A stretch of 64,000 bases of DNA from Tribonema minus (taxonomy: Eukaryota > Sar > Xanthophyceae > Tribonematales > Tribonemataceae), in NCBI GenBank assembly GCA_017506865.1, contig JAFCMP010000120.1, positions 166,505-230,504 on the forward strand, given 5' to 3'. The stretch's first letter is position 1. Every line of letters starts with the position of its first letter. The notes below the pieces were generated by a model that had not been told where the DNA came from, searched no databases, and was given only the letters and a program-made list of their open reading frames with translations. Below, one piece after another: positions 36,601 to 48,400 of this stretch. Made by a program: the position numbers and the translations under genes.

Positions 36601-37327
36601 AACAGGTGAATACTGCTGAAAGTGGCGGTGTTCAATGCGCAGTTCAGTGTGAGGCAGCACTGCCTAGCAGGTATGTGTGTTTTCGGGGCCATGCGCTTGT
36701 GCATGGGGTGCCGCGCGCGGCGCTGCCATTGCTTGACCCCCTGGTGTTAGGCACGACCATACTGCTCTGGCTGGCGGGCATCTCGCTGTCCGTCTGCGCG
36801 CTATCGCCGTTAATGATTCCTGTTCACACTGTAGTCGCCGCCTGCCGGAGTTGAAGATACTCGGGAAAGCTGTATTCGCCGCTTGCCGAAGTTGATGGCT
36901 CTCGCATCAAGGGTGCCTTTGCTGCTTGACATCACAACTGACCGCTCTGCCAGCAAGATTGCATGTCGCGCATTGCTGCGTAACGCAACAGCAAATTTGG
37001 TGAACCAACAATCGGAACAGGAACAACATAGTACTTCGGGTGGTTGCTGGCACAGCTTCACGTGCCGCATGCCGTCGCCTTTCTCCCACAGAGCACTCAC
37101 CTTGCTGTAGTGTAGATGCCGTAGACTTACACGATAGCGTGATCGCGCTGCCGGCACCAAGACCTCTGCCCAGATGGCACGATCGTTGCACCGTCACCTT
37201 CCACAATCTGAGGTCTAACTGTTGCGCGTGCTCGCTGCTGCAGGCACGGCCTCACGTGGACACGGTACTGGTGGGCATGCACCAGCCGCGCTACGTGCAG
37301 GACGCGCTGGCAGTGCTCCAGCGATGA
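28069..37327 (+). CDS. aldo/keto reductase family protein
   Basis: NAD(P)-linked oxidoreductase fold (TIM barrel). Exons: 28069-28553, 29603-29787, 30602-30848, 31466-31541, 33148-33228, 34610-34714, 35907-36023, 37244-37327 (TGA). All junction phases (2,1,2,0,0,0,0) agree; 459 residues. Family signs: N-terminal KLGFGAAK; NVVDTG (catalytic Asp37); SSERMVGEEL; VVSKVGY (Lys71); LYMVHNPE (His126); GGYGVCSHGLS; AVQLPGNLVETLG; GVRVMLTRPLS; and the C-terminal HVDTVLVGMHQPRYVQDAL. The residue at the usual catalytic Tyr position (DTxxxY) is Phe42, so ordinary reductase chemistry may be altered. An insertion of about 100 residues (exons 4-6, for example YPPPEGREPTQEE and a Gln-rich exon 5) precedes the C-terminal strand. 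The start ATG at 28069 sits 7 codons before the first barrel motif, so an upstream exon is not needed. Substrate is unknown. Exons 2, 4, 5 and 6 have tandem decayed copies in the adjoining introns. Confidence 0.9.
29788..30010 (+). repeat. tandem donor copies after aldo/keto reductase exon 2
   Basis: The exon end plus donor (GCATAGCGAAG|GTCGGTGC) is repeated near 29898-29911. The spacer GGCAGC(A/G)GT...GGCGCC also repeats, with a unit of about 120 bp. Confidence 0.82.
31255..31465 (+). repeat. tandem acceptor copies before aldo/keto reductase exon 4
   Basis: Three units of TACCCTC(C/T)ACGCGT(T/C)CC followed by a CAG recur before the true acceptor at 31464-31465, with a GCAATGCC/GACGATG spacer. 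Confidence 0.78.
31585..31705 (+). repeat. dispersed intronic element, copy B
   Basis: Forward copy in aldo/keto reductase intron 4. Diagnostic stretches are TCGTAGAGCTCTAGG, ACCAATAACCGTGGTCGCCG and CTGCTGCAGCAAT. Confidence 0.85.
31930..32110 (+). repeat. minisatellite of 16-18 bp units
   Basis: About eleven imperfect units of CACGAGGGAGAGTCACTG in the intron before aldo/keto reductase exon 5. No function is implied. Confidence 0.87.
32530..33147 (+). repeat. tandem near-complete copies of aldo/keto reductase exon 5
   Basis: Copies begin near 32574, 32763 and 32954 and the functional exon at 33148 (spacings 189-194 bp). Each has the leader GATGCCTGGCAACGC, a C-rich tract, an acceptor or relic, and GGTTGTCAG. 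The upstream copies are frame-broken or lack the donor. Confidence 0.92.
34340..34609 (+). repeat. copy of aldo/keto reductase exon 6 acceptor region
   Basis: At 34365-34470 the leader TGCCCTTGGTGTTG, a TCAG acceptor and the exon start ACTGGCGCACG are repeated, about 198 bp ahead of the true exon at 34610. Confidence 0.87.
34737..35800. repeat. about 630-bp tandem duplication with telomeric repeats
   Basis: Blocks around 34920-35160 and 35545-35790 are alignable. Both carry TGCGTCCAATGGTCTTTGG, three TTAGGG units, then GGCACAG(T/C)CGCGCAGGAA and ACGCAACGTTCAA. They lie in aldo/keto reductase intron 6. Confidence 0.87.
36443..36580 (+). repeat. dispersed intronic element, copy C
   Basis: The most complete forward copy, in aldo/keto reductase intron 7. 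It runs from AAAACGAATCAAAAGATCGT to GGCCACGAGTCAAACAGC. Confidence 0.87.
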
Positions 37328-38081
37328 GCGCTGCCACGCTGAGCGCTGACGCATCGCCCTGAAGTGAGGACACGCCAGCTGAGAGCCTGCTGCTCGCTGT
37401 CTCGGGTTCATTGGGCGCCTGTAAATAGGGCTGCCAATTCATGAATAGATACAACTTTGCTTACAAGCCGATGATTATGTGAGCGATGATGATTCAAGCG
37501 GCGGACACTTGTAACTCTGGTCAGTTGCTGCCAGTGCTGCTGCTGCTATTGTGTCCTGCTGCGCTGGTGATCAGTTGCGGTATGCGTTGAGTGAAATTTG
37601 AACTTTGAAGTGTTGCCAATCACACCTGATCATCTTGTCAGTGTGGCATAGTTGATGCTGCGCTGAGAGGCAAGTCCAGCAGCGCCAAAGCGATTGCACA
37701 GTCGTGTGCGCCCTGCTGATAACCTCAGAGATGTTGAATCACTGAACGGACGTCTGGTTCACGGCATCTTGTGCTTTTCAACTCCTGCCCACTTTGCATA
37801 GTGTATGCAGTAGCTAAGTAGCTAAGCTGCATCCCCCGGGCCCGCGCTGGATGGTGTTTATTTTTTTATTTGGGGGGCGCTGACCCCATGAAACTGCCGA
37901 TTTTATTTACAACAGCCATACTGACTCTCGGGGTGTGTCTGGACACGAGCACACGCGCCAACTACGGGACAGGTGGAAGGCGCAGGGATTGGCGACAGTC
38001 TAACGGTGTTAAAGCAAGACAACTCAAGCACGTTTGCTAGCTGTATCATCAGTGGAAGCCTGCAGCGCAGAAGCACCCCTC
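37328..38081. other. intergenic region aldo/keto reductase to Aurora
   Basis: About 750 bp with a T-rich stretch near 37859-37871. It must hold the Aurora promoter, but no element could be identified. Confidence 0.5.
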
Positions 38082-41036
38082 ATGAGCGCTGCAGCAGTGC
38101 AGAGGCCAGTGCCAGCGGCAGCAGGGCCTGGCATGGCCGCTGCAGCGCCCCCTGCCACCAGCGGCATGCGTGCCTGGACCCTGGCAGACTTCGACATCGG
38201 CAGGAGGCTGGGGGAGGGCAAGTTTGGCAGGGTGTACCTCGCACGTGAGAAAAGAACCAAGTACATCGTGGCTATCAAGGTGTTGCAGAAGAAGCAGCTG
38301 CTCAAGAGCAGCGTGGAGCACCAGCTCAGGCGGGAGATAGAGATCCAGTCGCACCTGCGGCACCGCAACATCCTCCGCATGTACGGTTTCTTCTACGACC
38401 ACAAGCGCATCTACCTCATCCTGGAGTTTGCCACGGGCGGGGAGCTCTACAAGCAGCTGCAGGAGAAGCGGTGCTTCAGCGAGAGGCGCACGGCCAACTA
38501 CGTGCGGGACGTCGCCGACGCCCTGGCCTACTGCCACTCCAAGCACGTCATCCACCGCGACATCAAGCCCGAGAACCTGCTCATCGGGCACACGGGGGAG
38601 ATCAAGATCGCGGACTTCGGGTGGTCGGTGCACGCGCCCAGCAACCGCCGCACCACATTCTGCGGCACGATGGACTATCTGCCGCCAGAGATGGTGGATG
38701 GGAGGGATCACGATGAGAAGGTGGACACGTGGTCTCTGGGGGTGCTCTGCTATGAGCTGCTGGCGGGATCGCCGCCGTTCGAGGCGGAGGGGCACACGGC
38801 GACGTACCGGCGCATCCGAGAGGTGAGTTTCAAGCGGTCGCTGTGGCTGAGCGTTGCTGTGTTGATTTACGATGACAATGAAGGAGGATCAGCGCATACG
38901 GGCTGTGTTGATTCACGCTGACAGGCTGTGTTGACTCTCACGCTGACACTGAAGGAAGATCAGCGCAATGCAGGCGCATCCGGGAGGTGAGTCACAGGGC
39001 GTCACCGCATACTAGCTGAGCGTTGTGGCGTATGTGTGTGCTGGTATATAGGAGTAAGAGTAGCGCGTACCGGCGCATCCGGGAGGTGAGTTACGGGGGT
39101 CACCCGCACGGTAGCTGCTATGTTGACATGCGCTGATACTGAATGAAGAGTAGCGTGTACGGGCGCATGAGAGAGGAAGGTGTAGCTGATCATAAGATCA
39201 GCTGTTCAAGGGCGGGTGTGGCAGCTGTGTAGCGTGTTGCCCAGCGTACAGGCGCATCCGAGAAGTAAGTTCGGGGGGTCACTCGCTCCGCAGCTGAGCG
39301 TTGCTGCGTTATGTGCGCACCGGTACGCACTTGCTGAAGAAAGAGAGCAGCGCAAGCAGGCGCATCAGAGAGGTGTTGCCCAGGCGCACCCGAGAGGTGG
39401 GCGCTGGTAGTCGCTGTAGCTCTGCGTTGCGATGATGTTCGTCAGTGCGCATGTTGAAGCGAGAGTCGCCTGCCAGGGAGGTGCGCACAGGTGGTCGCCG
39501 TAACTGAGCTTGTGACGTCTGTATGCGTTCAATTCGACAGAGGAGTGACGCTTGCGGCGATGCATGGCGGCGCATCAGAGAGGTGCGAAAATGCCGCAAT
39601 AGAGTCGGCCCTTCAAGCGCCGCATCAGCAGCGCAGCATGTCGCCCAGATGCGCAGGGGCGCGCACAAGAGGTCAAAACAGACGGCCGCCGTAGCTGAGC
39701 GCTGAGCTGTCCACGCTACAAGCGCGCGCGCGTATCAACGAGTGCAGCAGCGCGCATGCTGTCGCGAGCGACGTTCAGTGTCGTGAGAGCGTGCCTGTAC
39801 GCACGCCGGCGACAGCAGCAGCGCGTCGCGACGAGAGCAGCAGCGCGCACGCACGTCAGCATGCACGCCGGCGAGAACAGCAGCGCGCGATGCCGTTCGA
39901 GGCGCTGAGCACTGTGACCGCATGCCCGTTTGTGTGCCAAGCAATGGAGTAGCGCGCGCCAGTTCTGAAAAGCGGACGCAGTACGGGTTTGGACCCAGCC
40001 GTGACAGCGCTCCGCATGTTGACGCCGCGCACGTGTTTTGGTGCGCACGTTGACGGCGAGGCCGGTGCAAGCCGCTGAAGCACAATCCGGGGGGGGGGCT
40101 TTGCTTAGGGTTAGGGTTAGGGTTAGGACTAGATGAGGTCACCGCACGGAGGTCAGACGGCGGACAACGTGAATGGCCTATGTCACCGTAGTGCAGTCGA
40201 GCGTGATGCTCGTGATCATCCATGAAACGGCGATTCCACGCGCATTAGCGATACAAACAAGCGGACAGCGTGGGATCTAAACTCAGGGCTTCAGGAGGGA
40301 ACCCAACCCTAGGTCTTAGGCTAACCATAGGTCTAGGGGTAGGGTTTGCGCATCAGACGCGTGGCTGCCGTAGCTGTGCGCGGTATGCGATGCGTGCGCC
40401 TCGGCGCCTCCGCCGCCGACAGGAGCGTGCGCTGTCGCGAGCCGTTTTTCGCGCGCCCGAGCTCAGCGACGGCGCTCTTATTAGGGTTAGTGTTAGGGTT
40501 TCGGCGATCGTTGAACTCACGCCTCATTCCAGGCGGCGCAGAGCAGCCTCCGCGCGAGAGCTGCAGCCCCCCGCGCAGCTAGTCTCAAGACCCCCCCCCC
40601 TGCCCCCCCCCCCCAGGTGGACCTCACGCAACTCACCGCAACGCGCTCTGGGTCTCTCCAGCTGGCTGTTCGCGCGACTCATCTCAAGCCCCCCCCCCCC
40701 CCTTTCCCCCTTCCCCGTAATGCAAATATGGTTCGACATCAAGTTGTGGATGATAACTCTTTCACCATCGGCTTATTCAGCAGTATTTAGCCTTTCAAGA
40801 TGTAGCAACAGTATGTCTTTCCATATGGTCTGACATATCCCCCCCCACCCACCCCCCCTCCCCCCCAGGTGGACCTGCGCTTCCCCCCGCACATCCGCGA
40901 CGACGCGCGCGACCTCATCGGAGCGCTGCTGCGCAAGAACCCCGACGAGCGCCTGCCGCTGGAGCTCGTCGCGCACCACCCGTTCATCGTGCGCGCGACT
41001 GGCCAGAAGCCGCCGGCTGTTGCTGCCGGCTGCTAG
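38082..41036 (+). CDS. AUR: Aurora protein kinase
   Basis: Serine/threonine kinase of mitosis (centrosome/spindle or chromosomal passenger functions in known Auroras). Exons 38082-38822 and 40869-41036 (TAG), phase 0; 302 residues. The glycine loop is GEGKFG (44-49), the ATP-anchoring Lys is K66 in VAIK, and the alpha-C Glu is in [15 protein letters not shown] is at 158-165 and DFG at 178-180, followed by the Aurora-diagnostic [20 protein letters not shown] with activation-loop Thr191/192. [20 protein letters not shown] follows. Exon 2 supplies [17 protein letters not shown] and [14 protein letters not shown], the end of the C-lobe. The N-terminal extension is only about 35 residues, with no long KEN/A-box region visible. 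The single 2,046-bp intron is filled with about ten decayed copies of the exon-1 3' end plus donor, and with a poly-C/acceptor copy near exon 2. The start chosen is the first in-frame ATG upstream of the domain. Confidence 0.95.
38823..39720 (+). repeat. about ten tandem donor copies after Aurora exon 1
   Basis: The exon end CGGCGCATCCG(A/G)GAG plus donor recurs near 38966, 39068, 39156, 39248, 39357, 39384, 39467, 39567 and 39655. Several keep GTGAG or GTAAG; others have lost it. The spacer includes TAGCTGAGCGTTG. Confidence 0.92.
40520..40868 (+). repeat. tandem acceptor copies before Aurora exon 2
   Basis: Poly-C, CAG and GTGGACCTCACGCAACTC at 40590-40635 copies the true junction (GTGGACCTGCGC after 40868). 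Its reading soon diverges from any kinase sequence. Confidence 0.87.
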
Positions 41037-41145
41037 CAGCAACGCTCAGCGCTGCCGCCGGCTGCTAGCAGCAGCGCTCATCGCCAGCTGCTAGCAGCAA
41101 TGCTCAGCGCCTCGCCGGCTGCTAGCAGCAGCGCTCAGGGCTTTG
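41020..41145 (+). repeat. tandem copies of the Aurora stop-codon segment
   Basis: Four units of CCGGCTGCTAGCAGCAACGC type, about 32-36 bp each, begin at the last codons and TAG stop of Aurora and continue into the 3' flank. Confidence 0.88.
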
Positions 41146-44100
41146 CAACGCATCGCGTTGCTTTCGCTCAACGCCTTGTGACCGCGAGCCCTGCGTGGAG
41201 CGCAGCCAGCTGCGCGCAGCACCGCTCAGCACTTGCTGATAAAATGCCGGCCGCGTGAGGAGCGCTGCTGCCAGCGGCGATGCGGGCTGAGTGCTCGTGC
41301 TGGTGTCACCTTTACTGGCGGCATCGGCGGCGGCGGCGCAGCGGTGACCATGAGCGGCAGCAGATGCTGCGTTGCGTCCGCAGGTTGTGGGGTGGCGGGT
41401 TGAGCATTTATGCAGGGTGACAGCAGCGGGAGAAGCGGGTGCGGGAGGCGACAGCTGAGCCGGGGGGGGGGGGGGGGGGAGGTGAAGGGGGTTGCCAGCG
41501 GCGGCATCCCCGTGGCAGCAGCGGCTGCAGCGGGTTTCGCGTTTGCAGCGGCGGCGCCTGCGACGCAGCTGGCGGCAATGTAGTGCTACGTGGGGCGTGC
41601 AGCAGCTCAGCTGTCGCTGAAGTGAACGTATGATGAGTTACAGACTCCGTCAGTAGCAGCCGCAGGCCATCGTTGCGATGCCATGCGTGGCTGGCGCCTG
41701 GGGGGGGGGTATACGTTGATGTATGTATCCGTCACGAGAGTGAAAGCGAATCAGCATGGATGGTTGATCGGGGCAGTTTGACAGAACTGCTTGTGAAGTT
41801 GTGGTAAATATGGTCAAAGCAGCATGTTCTTGCGGCAGGACTGGCTTGTTTATGATTGAAATCACAACTACGCTGCTGTACGTGGAGCACAACTTGTGCC
41901 TTCTCTCTGCTGTTGGCGCTCTTGAACTGCAGGCAGTATGCATGATCTTGGGACTTTCGAACGTTGCCTGCTACACCAATTGCTTGCGTGCAAATGGGAG
42001 TGGCAGCTCTCAAATAGGGGTCTGTCTGTGAACTTATGCAGCTATGGCGCCTGAAAGCCAAGTGCGTTTTTCAAATGACATTGGTGCCCTCTAAACGCAT
42101 CTGCAGCTGGCAGACCTTCACAACAACATTTGTGCAGCACCAGCAGCAAGGCTGCTACATACACTAAGAGGTAGTACTTCAGAAGGGAGGTTAACCATGG
42201 GGACTAAGTAGGCAAACCAATGCTGTTACTGCAAAAGCCTGCCTGAATAGAGTCGACATTGGCAGGGTTGCAGCACCATGACGCACAGCTATGGTTACTG
42301 CCTGAGACTCAGTTTTGACAGTTACTTGCATGTCCCAGCCAACATGGGGTTTTGGTGTATTGCGAAGTGACGCGTTTGCAGCGCACGATGCAAGCGAGCG
42401 GAGCGGCGCAAGTTCAAGCAAGTAGTGTGCCAAGCAAGCAGAGGCCACATCAGACAGTTTCTAGAAGCTGAGGATGAACATCAGCAAGATCTAGATGAGA
42501 TCTAGATCTTGATGCAAGAGATGGCGAACGACGCAAAAGTCGGAACACTGGGTGAAACCTGAAGCTTGCTGCAGCCTGGGCAACGAGGAGCAGCATATAT
42601 GCTGCGAACACAAGCAAGCAAAGCATGCGATTTCTGCGTAACAGTCAAGTACGCAAGTACCAGCAGGACGTGCCCAGCATAGTCATGTCTTTCATGCCGC
42701 TAAACGCACGTGGAAGTGAGCTTTTTTGAGCTGAGCGAGCTGCCACAACAGCTGCAGGTCTGAGAGGATGCCAGCCCTCCGCAGCGCACCTCTCTCAGAA
42801 TCCCTGCCACCAATGCGTGCGGTTTCTAGAAAGGCAGTGCGATGTGCTCATCACGCTTGAATTGCCTGTCAACGCGCCGTCATGCTATGTATGGTGTGTC
42901 ATTCTGCCTGCGCGTATATTTCATGCGTGATGAACCCGCTGGAAACGTGGTTCAACGAGGAACAGCGCTAGCGCTACGGCGAGCCCTGATCTCTGGTTGC
43001 AACTTGCTACAACGTAGCAGTCCATGCCAGCAGCAATTAAAGGCCCTTATGCTAGCGTGCCCTGAGAACAACCCACAAACATGAATGAAACTGTCATTTA
43101 CTTCCAATATCTCTGAACGAACTTCCCATGGTCTCTCGTCGGCCCGAGACGCCGACAACGAGGCACGATGCACCCTTCTAAGTTGCAGTCGGAGGGGAGC
43201 GCTGACATGCTGAGAGCTGCCTGGGTGCAGTCGCACATGCTGCACATCGCTGCTCGTTGCTAGCACTAGGCATGTCAGCTGCACCACCGCGGTAATCCCC
43301 GTGGTCTGGCTACTAGCAGCAGCAGCGGGACCGAGCGCACCTCATTCACAGAGGAGGCCGAAGGCAGGCCGACAAAGTCAGGCACACGGGCAGCCCACAC
43401 GGTAAGCGCGCACAGCATTTTCCTGTTGAAGTCGGTGGGACATTCTGGCTTGAGAGCAGCACGCTCATCTGGCTCTCTTGATGCGCACTCAGCAGCTTCT
43501 GCAACGGCAGCGAGATGCACATAGACACGTGGTCGCGCATGCTCCTATAGCCGTCGCAATCGATGGATTGGAAACTATGTCCTGGCTCAAACACTTGATC
43601 ATGTCGGCCCCTTGGTTACGGGGAGCTCGCAAGCGCAAGCCCACGCTCCAGCCGCAGCTCAGCTGCATTGTAAGAGTGCCAGCCCTATGTTCTACTGGCT
43701 GCGTGGACAGTAGAACAGGCCATGCCACCTCGTGTGTCGTGAAAGAGTCTCAAGCAGCAGCAGATCTGGTGCACAGCGCGCGCTGTGCTGCAAAGTCTCG
43801 ATCTGAACGAAAGAGTTCCAGTACGCTACGTGACATTTACTATGATTTAGTCTCAGAATTCACCTTTCAACGCTTGCAGTTGACACTGGAAATAGAGCAG
43901 GACTGGTGCTGTCGCATGTGCGGTGCCGAGGAGCTGATGAGTCGCCATCGGTTTCATTCACCAAACTAGCAGATAATTCCCAGCTGCCCTCAGCGGCTTT
44001 ATCTTGTGATTGATCCTGATGGCAAGCCAGGCGAAGGTACATGCAGCAGTGCAAACTGTGCCTCAGCCCCTGCCGTCAACCCCACATGCAGTGTCACAAC

Positions 44101-45483
44101 AAGTCCAGCGAGCAAACCTCAAGTTTGAAGTTGGGACTTCCGGCCGCACGTGCTCACCATGCCCGCACTCGAGTCATTTTGATGAGTCGATCGAACACCT
44201 CGAAATATAAGCAGTGCGCGACCGAGCGGCCGTGCAGTGTGCTGTCACGTGTGCCGAGCACTGCAAAACGCCTCATGCACTCGGACGAAGCGAGGGCTCT
44301 CCCCGCCGCCGCTGACCAGCCGCGCGCATGCCTCAACGCTCAGCAAACGCGCGCCACGGAAGTGCAGCGCAGAGCCCCCCTAGCGCCTGCGATGGAACAT
44401 GCTCCTCGCGTTTCATGCTGCGCGCGTCGCAGCTCTCGGCGGCGAGTGCGCAGCATCCGATGGCGCGCAGGCCGAGAGTGCGCGCCATCGCCACCAGCGC
44501 AGCGCCTAGAGAGATCTGCTCCAGGGTTTAGAGAGATCTGCTCCAGGGTTGACAAGCACAGTAATAGACCATCAGATGCTCGCGAACGCCGCCTTTGGCG
44601 CCGCAGCTGGCTCGCAGGGATCAGCACGAGAGCCCAATGCGCAGCAGCAGCAGCAGCAGCGGCAGCAGCAGCGTTGACAGCAGTGCCCAGTATCATATCA
44701 GTAGCGCACAAACCTCGCCTCCCACCCAGCCCTTCAGCACACAAACACCCCGAGCGCTCGCACGTGGGCAAGAGCAGGCTGGCACGCACTTGTGACACTG
44801 CTCAGCATACGCTGCACTGCGCCGCAATCGAGGCACCGCGCCGCCCTGGCTCACAGTGAGCGATGGCGCGTCAGCCGCTGAGCCGTGTTGCGATCTGATC
44901 GGCAGCGCTTCGCATGAAGTGGCGCGCAGCGCGCCGCTGCCGCCATCGCTTTTGCGCAGCTGCTGCTGCCGCCGTTGCCCCCGCGCCGCCGCCCCCTTGC
45001 GTGAGCAGCCGCGCGCAGCGCCGCAGGCGCGAGGAGCATGTGTGTCCGTGATGAACACAGCGCGGTCCTCATTGGAAAGTGATGTCTGTGACCGCCGCAG
45101 CAGCAGCAGCGCTCCCCACCGTCACGGATGGCCCTTCGGCTGCACGTCGCGTGCTGCTGCCCCCTTGATTGCAGCAGAGGGCAAGGTCGCGGCCGTGCTT
45201 GTCATGCGCCGCATGCAACCCCTGGCTACCTGTGCGCAGCTGTGGCTGCCACTGCAGGCACACGGGGTGTCACTGCTCTCTATAAAACGGTTACGGTCCA
45301 CATTAGGGGCTAGGGACCGTTCCACATGCCGCCACCGCAGAGCAATCAACACCGTCACCCAGCACAGCCTCTGCGCACTGCGCCGTTTTTGAGCTCTATC
45401 CGCAGCAGTTCTGCCCCCCCCCCCCCCCTTCATAACCTCCCCCCTCCCCTCCCCCCCCCCCCCCCCCCCCCTTTCGCGCAGCC
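41146..45483. other. intergenic region Aurora to RhoGEF
   Basis: No gene I can support. It holds a G-run at 41462-41479, a 27-bp perfect inverted repeat at 42485-42511 and a ~24-bp direct repeat near 44504-44553. ORFs such as 43478-43969 and 44041-44859 look like chance frames. Long poly-C tracts at 45413-45472 directly precede the RhoGEF ATG and may be the 3' end of a 5'UTR intron. Confidence 0.5.
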
Positions 45484-48400
45484 ATGGGCAATGTCGCAGG
45501 CGTCGAAGACGCCCTCCTCTCCGACGATGCCGTCCCAGAGCTCGAGCCGCGCTCCCCGGGAGGCCGCGGCGGCGGCGCGCGCGCGCAGCCGCAGCAGCAG
45601 CACGGCGGCGGCGGCGGCGGCGCGGCGGCGGCGGCGGGGACGAGCCTGGAGTGCGTGAACCTGCGGTCGCCGTCGGCGCAGCGCGGCGGCGCGGCGGCGG
45701 CGGCAGCGGCGCCGCAGCAGCAGCAGCAGCACCACACGCGGTGGCAGACGGACCGCAACTACCTGCCGGGGGAGCTGGAGCGGCGGCGGCGCGCGCTCGA
45801 CGAGCTGCTGTCGTCCGAGCGCACCTACGTCGCGTGCCTCGAGACGCTCGTCGACACGTTCGTCGCGCCGCTGAACGCGTGGGCGGACGAGATCGAGGCG
45901 CGGCGCGGCGCCGCCGAGGAGGAGGACGGCGGCGGCGGCGGCGGCGGCGCGCTGCGCAAAGGGGGGGGCGGCGGCGGGGAGGGGGAGGCGCCGGAGGTCA
46001 CGCGCGCGGAGCTGCTGTCGGTGTTCAGCAACACGGAGCAGATCGCGGCGTTCAACCGGCAGCTGCTGCTGGACCTCGAGCGCGCGCGGCGCGACGGCGG
46101 CAACAAGGCGATGCTCGACCAGCTGCTCAAGGCGGCGCCGTTCTTCAAGATGTACGGCACGTTCGTGCGCAACTTCGAGGTGCGTGCGGGCGTGGATGCC
46201 GCGCCGGAGGTCATTGCTCGTGGAAACCAATCAAAAGATCGCAGAGCTCTAGTTGACAAATTGCGGTGAGCCGCAAGTGCTTACAACAGAATGTCGTCTT
46301 CAAGATGTACGGCACGTTCGTGCGCACCTTTGAGGTGCGTTTGCATGCGTGGGGGGGCGGCGGGGCGGCGCGGCGCGGCGGCGTCGTTGCATCACCTGTG
46401 CACCCGGACGGGCTCCGTGAGGTGCTTGCGTTAGGGTTAGGGTCAGGGTTACCGTTCGTGCGCAGCCTTGAGGTGCGTGCCTGAAGGTGTACGACACGCT
46501 CGCGCGCAGCTTTGTGAGGTGCGCGCTTCAAGATGCTCGTGCGCAACGTGAGGTGCGTGCGCCGGGGGGGGGGGGCGTCGCGGCGTAGCGGAGTCGTCGC
46601 TTTCAACGGTATGTCGTCTTCAAAATGTCCGTGCGCAACTTGGAGGTGCGTGCCTTCAAGATGCAGTAATCTGACGTACGGCACGCCTGTGCGCAAATCT
46701 GAGGTGCGTGCATCAAGATGTACGGCGCGTTCTTCAATATGTATGGCACGTTCGTGCGCAACTTCTTCAATGTCGCGGTTGAGACGGGCTATTTGCGCTA
46801 ACCCCAACCCTACCCCTCAACCCTTGATGTGCGTGCGCACATGCGCGGCGGGGCGGTCTAACCCTAATCCTAACCCTAACGCCAAGCCTAATCCTAACCC
46901 TGACCCTCAGCGCGCGACCCAGGGCCTCTACAAGTGATTGGCTTAGGAAAACTTGAAGTAGAAGGGCACTTGAAGTAGAAGAACAATGGCCACAGCGCAC
47001 CAGAGGCATCCCCACCAGCGATTGTGTGTGCGTGAGGGCCATGCGAGGCGAACGGTTCACGAACGGTGCACTGTTCGAACTCACGTGTGAACTCTAACCC
47101 TCACCCTGTGTCCTAACCCTAACCCTGACCTTTTGAAAACACGCGTGGGCGTCAGGTGCCGAGCGTGTCTTTGAGTGAGGGTTAGGTTAAGGGCTTAGGG
47201 TCAAGGCCTGGGGTTTAGGTTTTAGGTTTCAGGGTTCAAAGATAGGGTGAGGTGCCTGTTGGCTGCCTGCCGCAAGTGGCGCCGCCGTGCTTGCTTTACA
47301 AAGCGTTTGCGCGGTCCTCGCGAAGTGCGTGCAGGGCGGCGCGTTCTCGCGTCGCAGCGCTCCTCAGCGCCGCTGCGCGCTGCCGCCGCGGCCGCGAGGT
47401 GTGGCTGATGCAGGCCTGAATCACAATGCCTGACCCTTCCGAAGTGCACTTTGCAGTGCGACGCGCGCTGCACTTAGGGTTAGGGTTAGGGTTAGGTTTA
47501 GGGTAGGCGCCAGCGTTCGGGTGAGGGTTAAGGCAAGGGAAGGGTAGCATATGCGGATTCGGCAAGGATGAGCATCAAGGTCAGGGCTGATGGTAGCAGT
47601 GACTTTGGGATCGGGGTCAGGGCTGCATAGACGGCCTAGCGCTGCAGCGTCGCTGTTCAGGTAAGCGTCCTGTCAAAGGCGCTAAGCCTAGGCGCTACTA
47701 ACGGGCGGGTGCGTTGCTTCTAACCCTAAGGTTAGGGTGAGGGTCAGCGACCGCAACAGCTCCTACTCCTCAGCGTGCGCAGTCCGCCTGGGGGGACGCC
47801 GAAAGGTGCTTGAAGCCGCGCCGCGCGCACTGAGCACTGCTGTCAGCGCTGCCGCCGCCGTCTCGGTCGTTACAAGCGTCATTCGTACGCGCGGCGCTGC
47901 GCCCCGCGTGCGCCGTCTCCCTCGCAACGCTCAGAGCACGGCGCATAGCGCACATCTGCAGGCGGCACTGACCCCTGCTCCCCCCCTGGACGTGCTCGAG
48001 GCGCGCCCCGCGTTCGCCGCCTTCCTCAAGGCGTGCGAGCCGCAGCGCGCGTGCCCTCCTCAAACGTCTGAGCGCCGTGCACGGCGTGCCCTGTACTCTA
48101 CGCAGGTGTCGCGCGAGACGCTGAACGCGCTCGAGGCGCGCCCCGCGTTCGCCGTCTTCCTCAAGGCAATCCCACTCGACGCACAGAAGCAAAGAAACAC
48201 GCGCTGCATTTGCAGGCGGCACTGAGAACCCCGTTCCCCCCGCCGACGCCCGCCATACGCGCTCCATGCAGGTGTCGCGCGAAACCCTCAACGCACTGGA
48301 GGCTCGCCCCGCCTTCGCCGTCTTCCTCAAGGCATGCGAGCTGCAGCGCGCGTGCCGCGGCCTGCAGCTGCGCGACCTCCTCATCATGCCCGTGCAGCGC

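Noticed and set aside
38049..38795. 248-codon minus-strand ORF
   Set aside because: Exact antisense of the Aurora kinase exon.
43478..43969. 163-codon plus-strand ORF as a gene
   Set aside because: No recognisable domain and no exon context. Composition does not stand out from the surrounding intergenic DNA.
44041..44859. 272-codon plus-strand ORF as a gene
   Set aside because: Low-complexity Ala/Arg sequence with overlapping ORFs in other frames; nothing like a domain.
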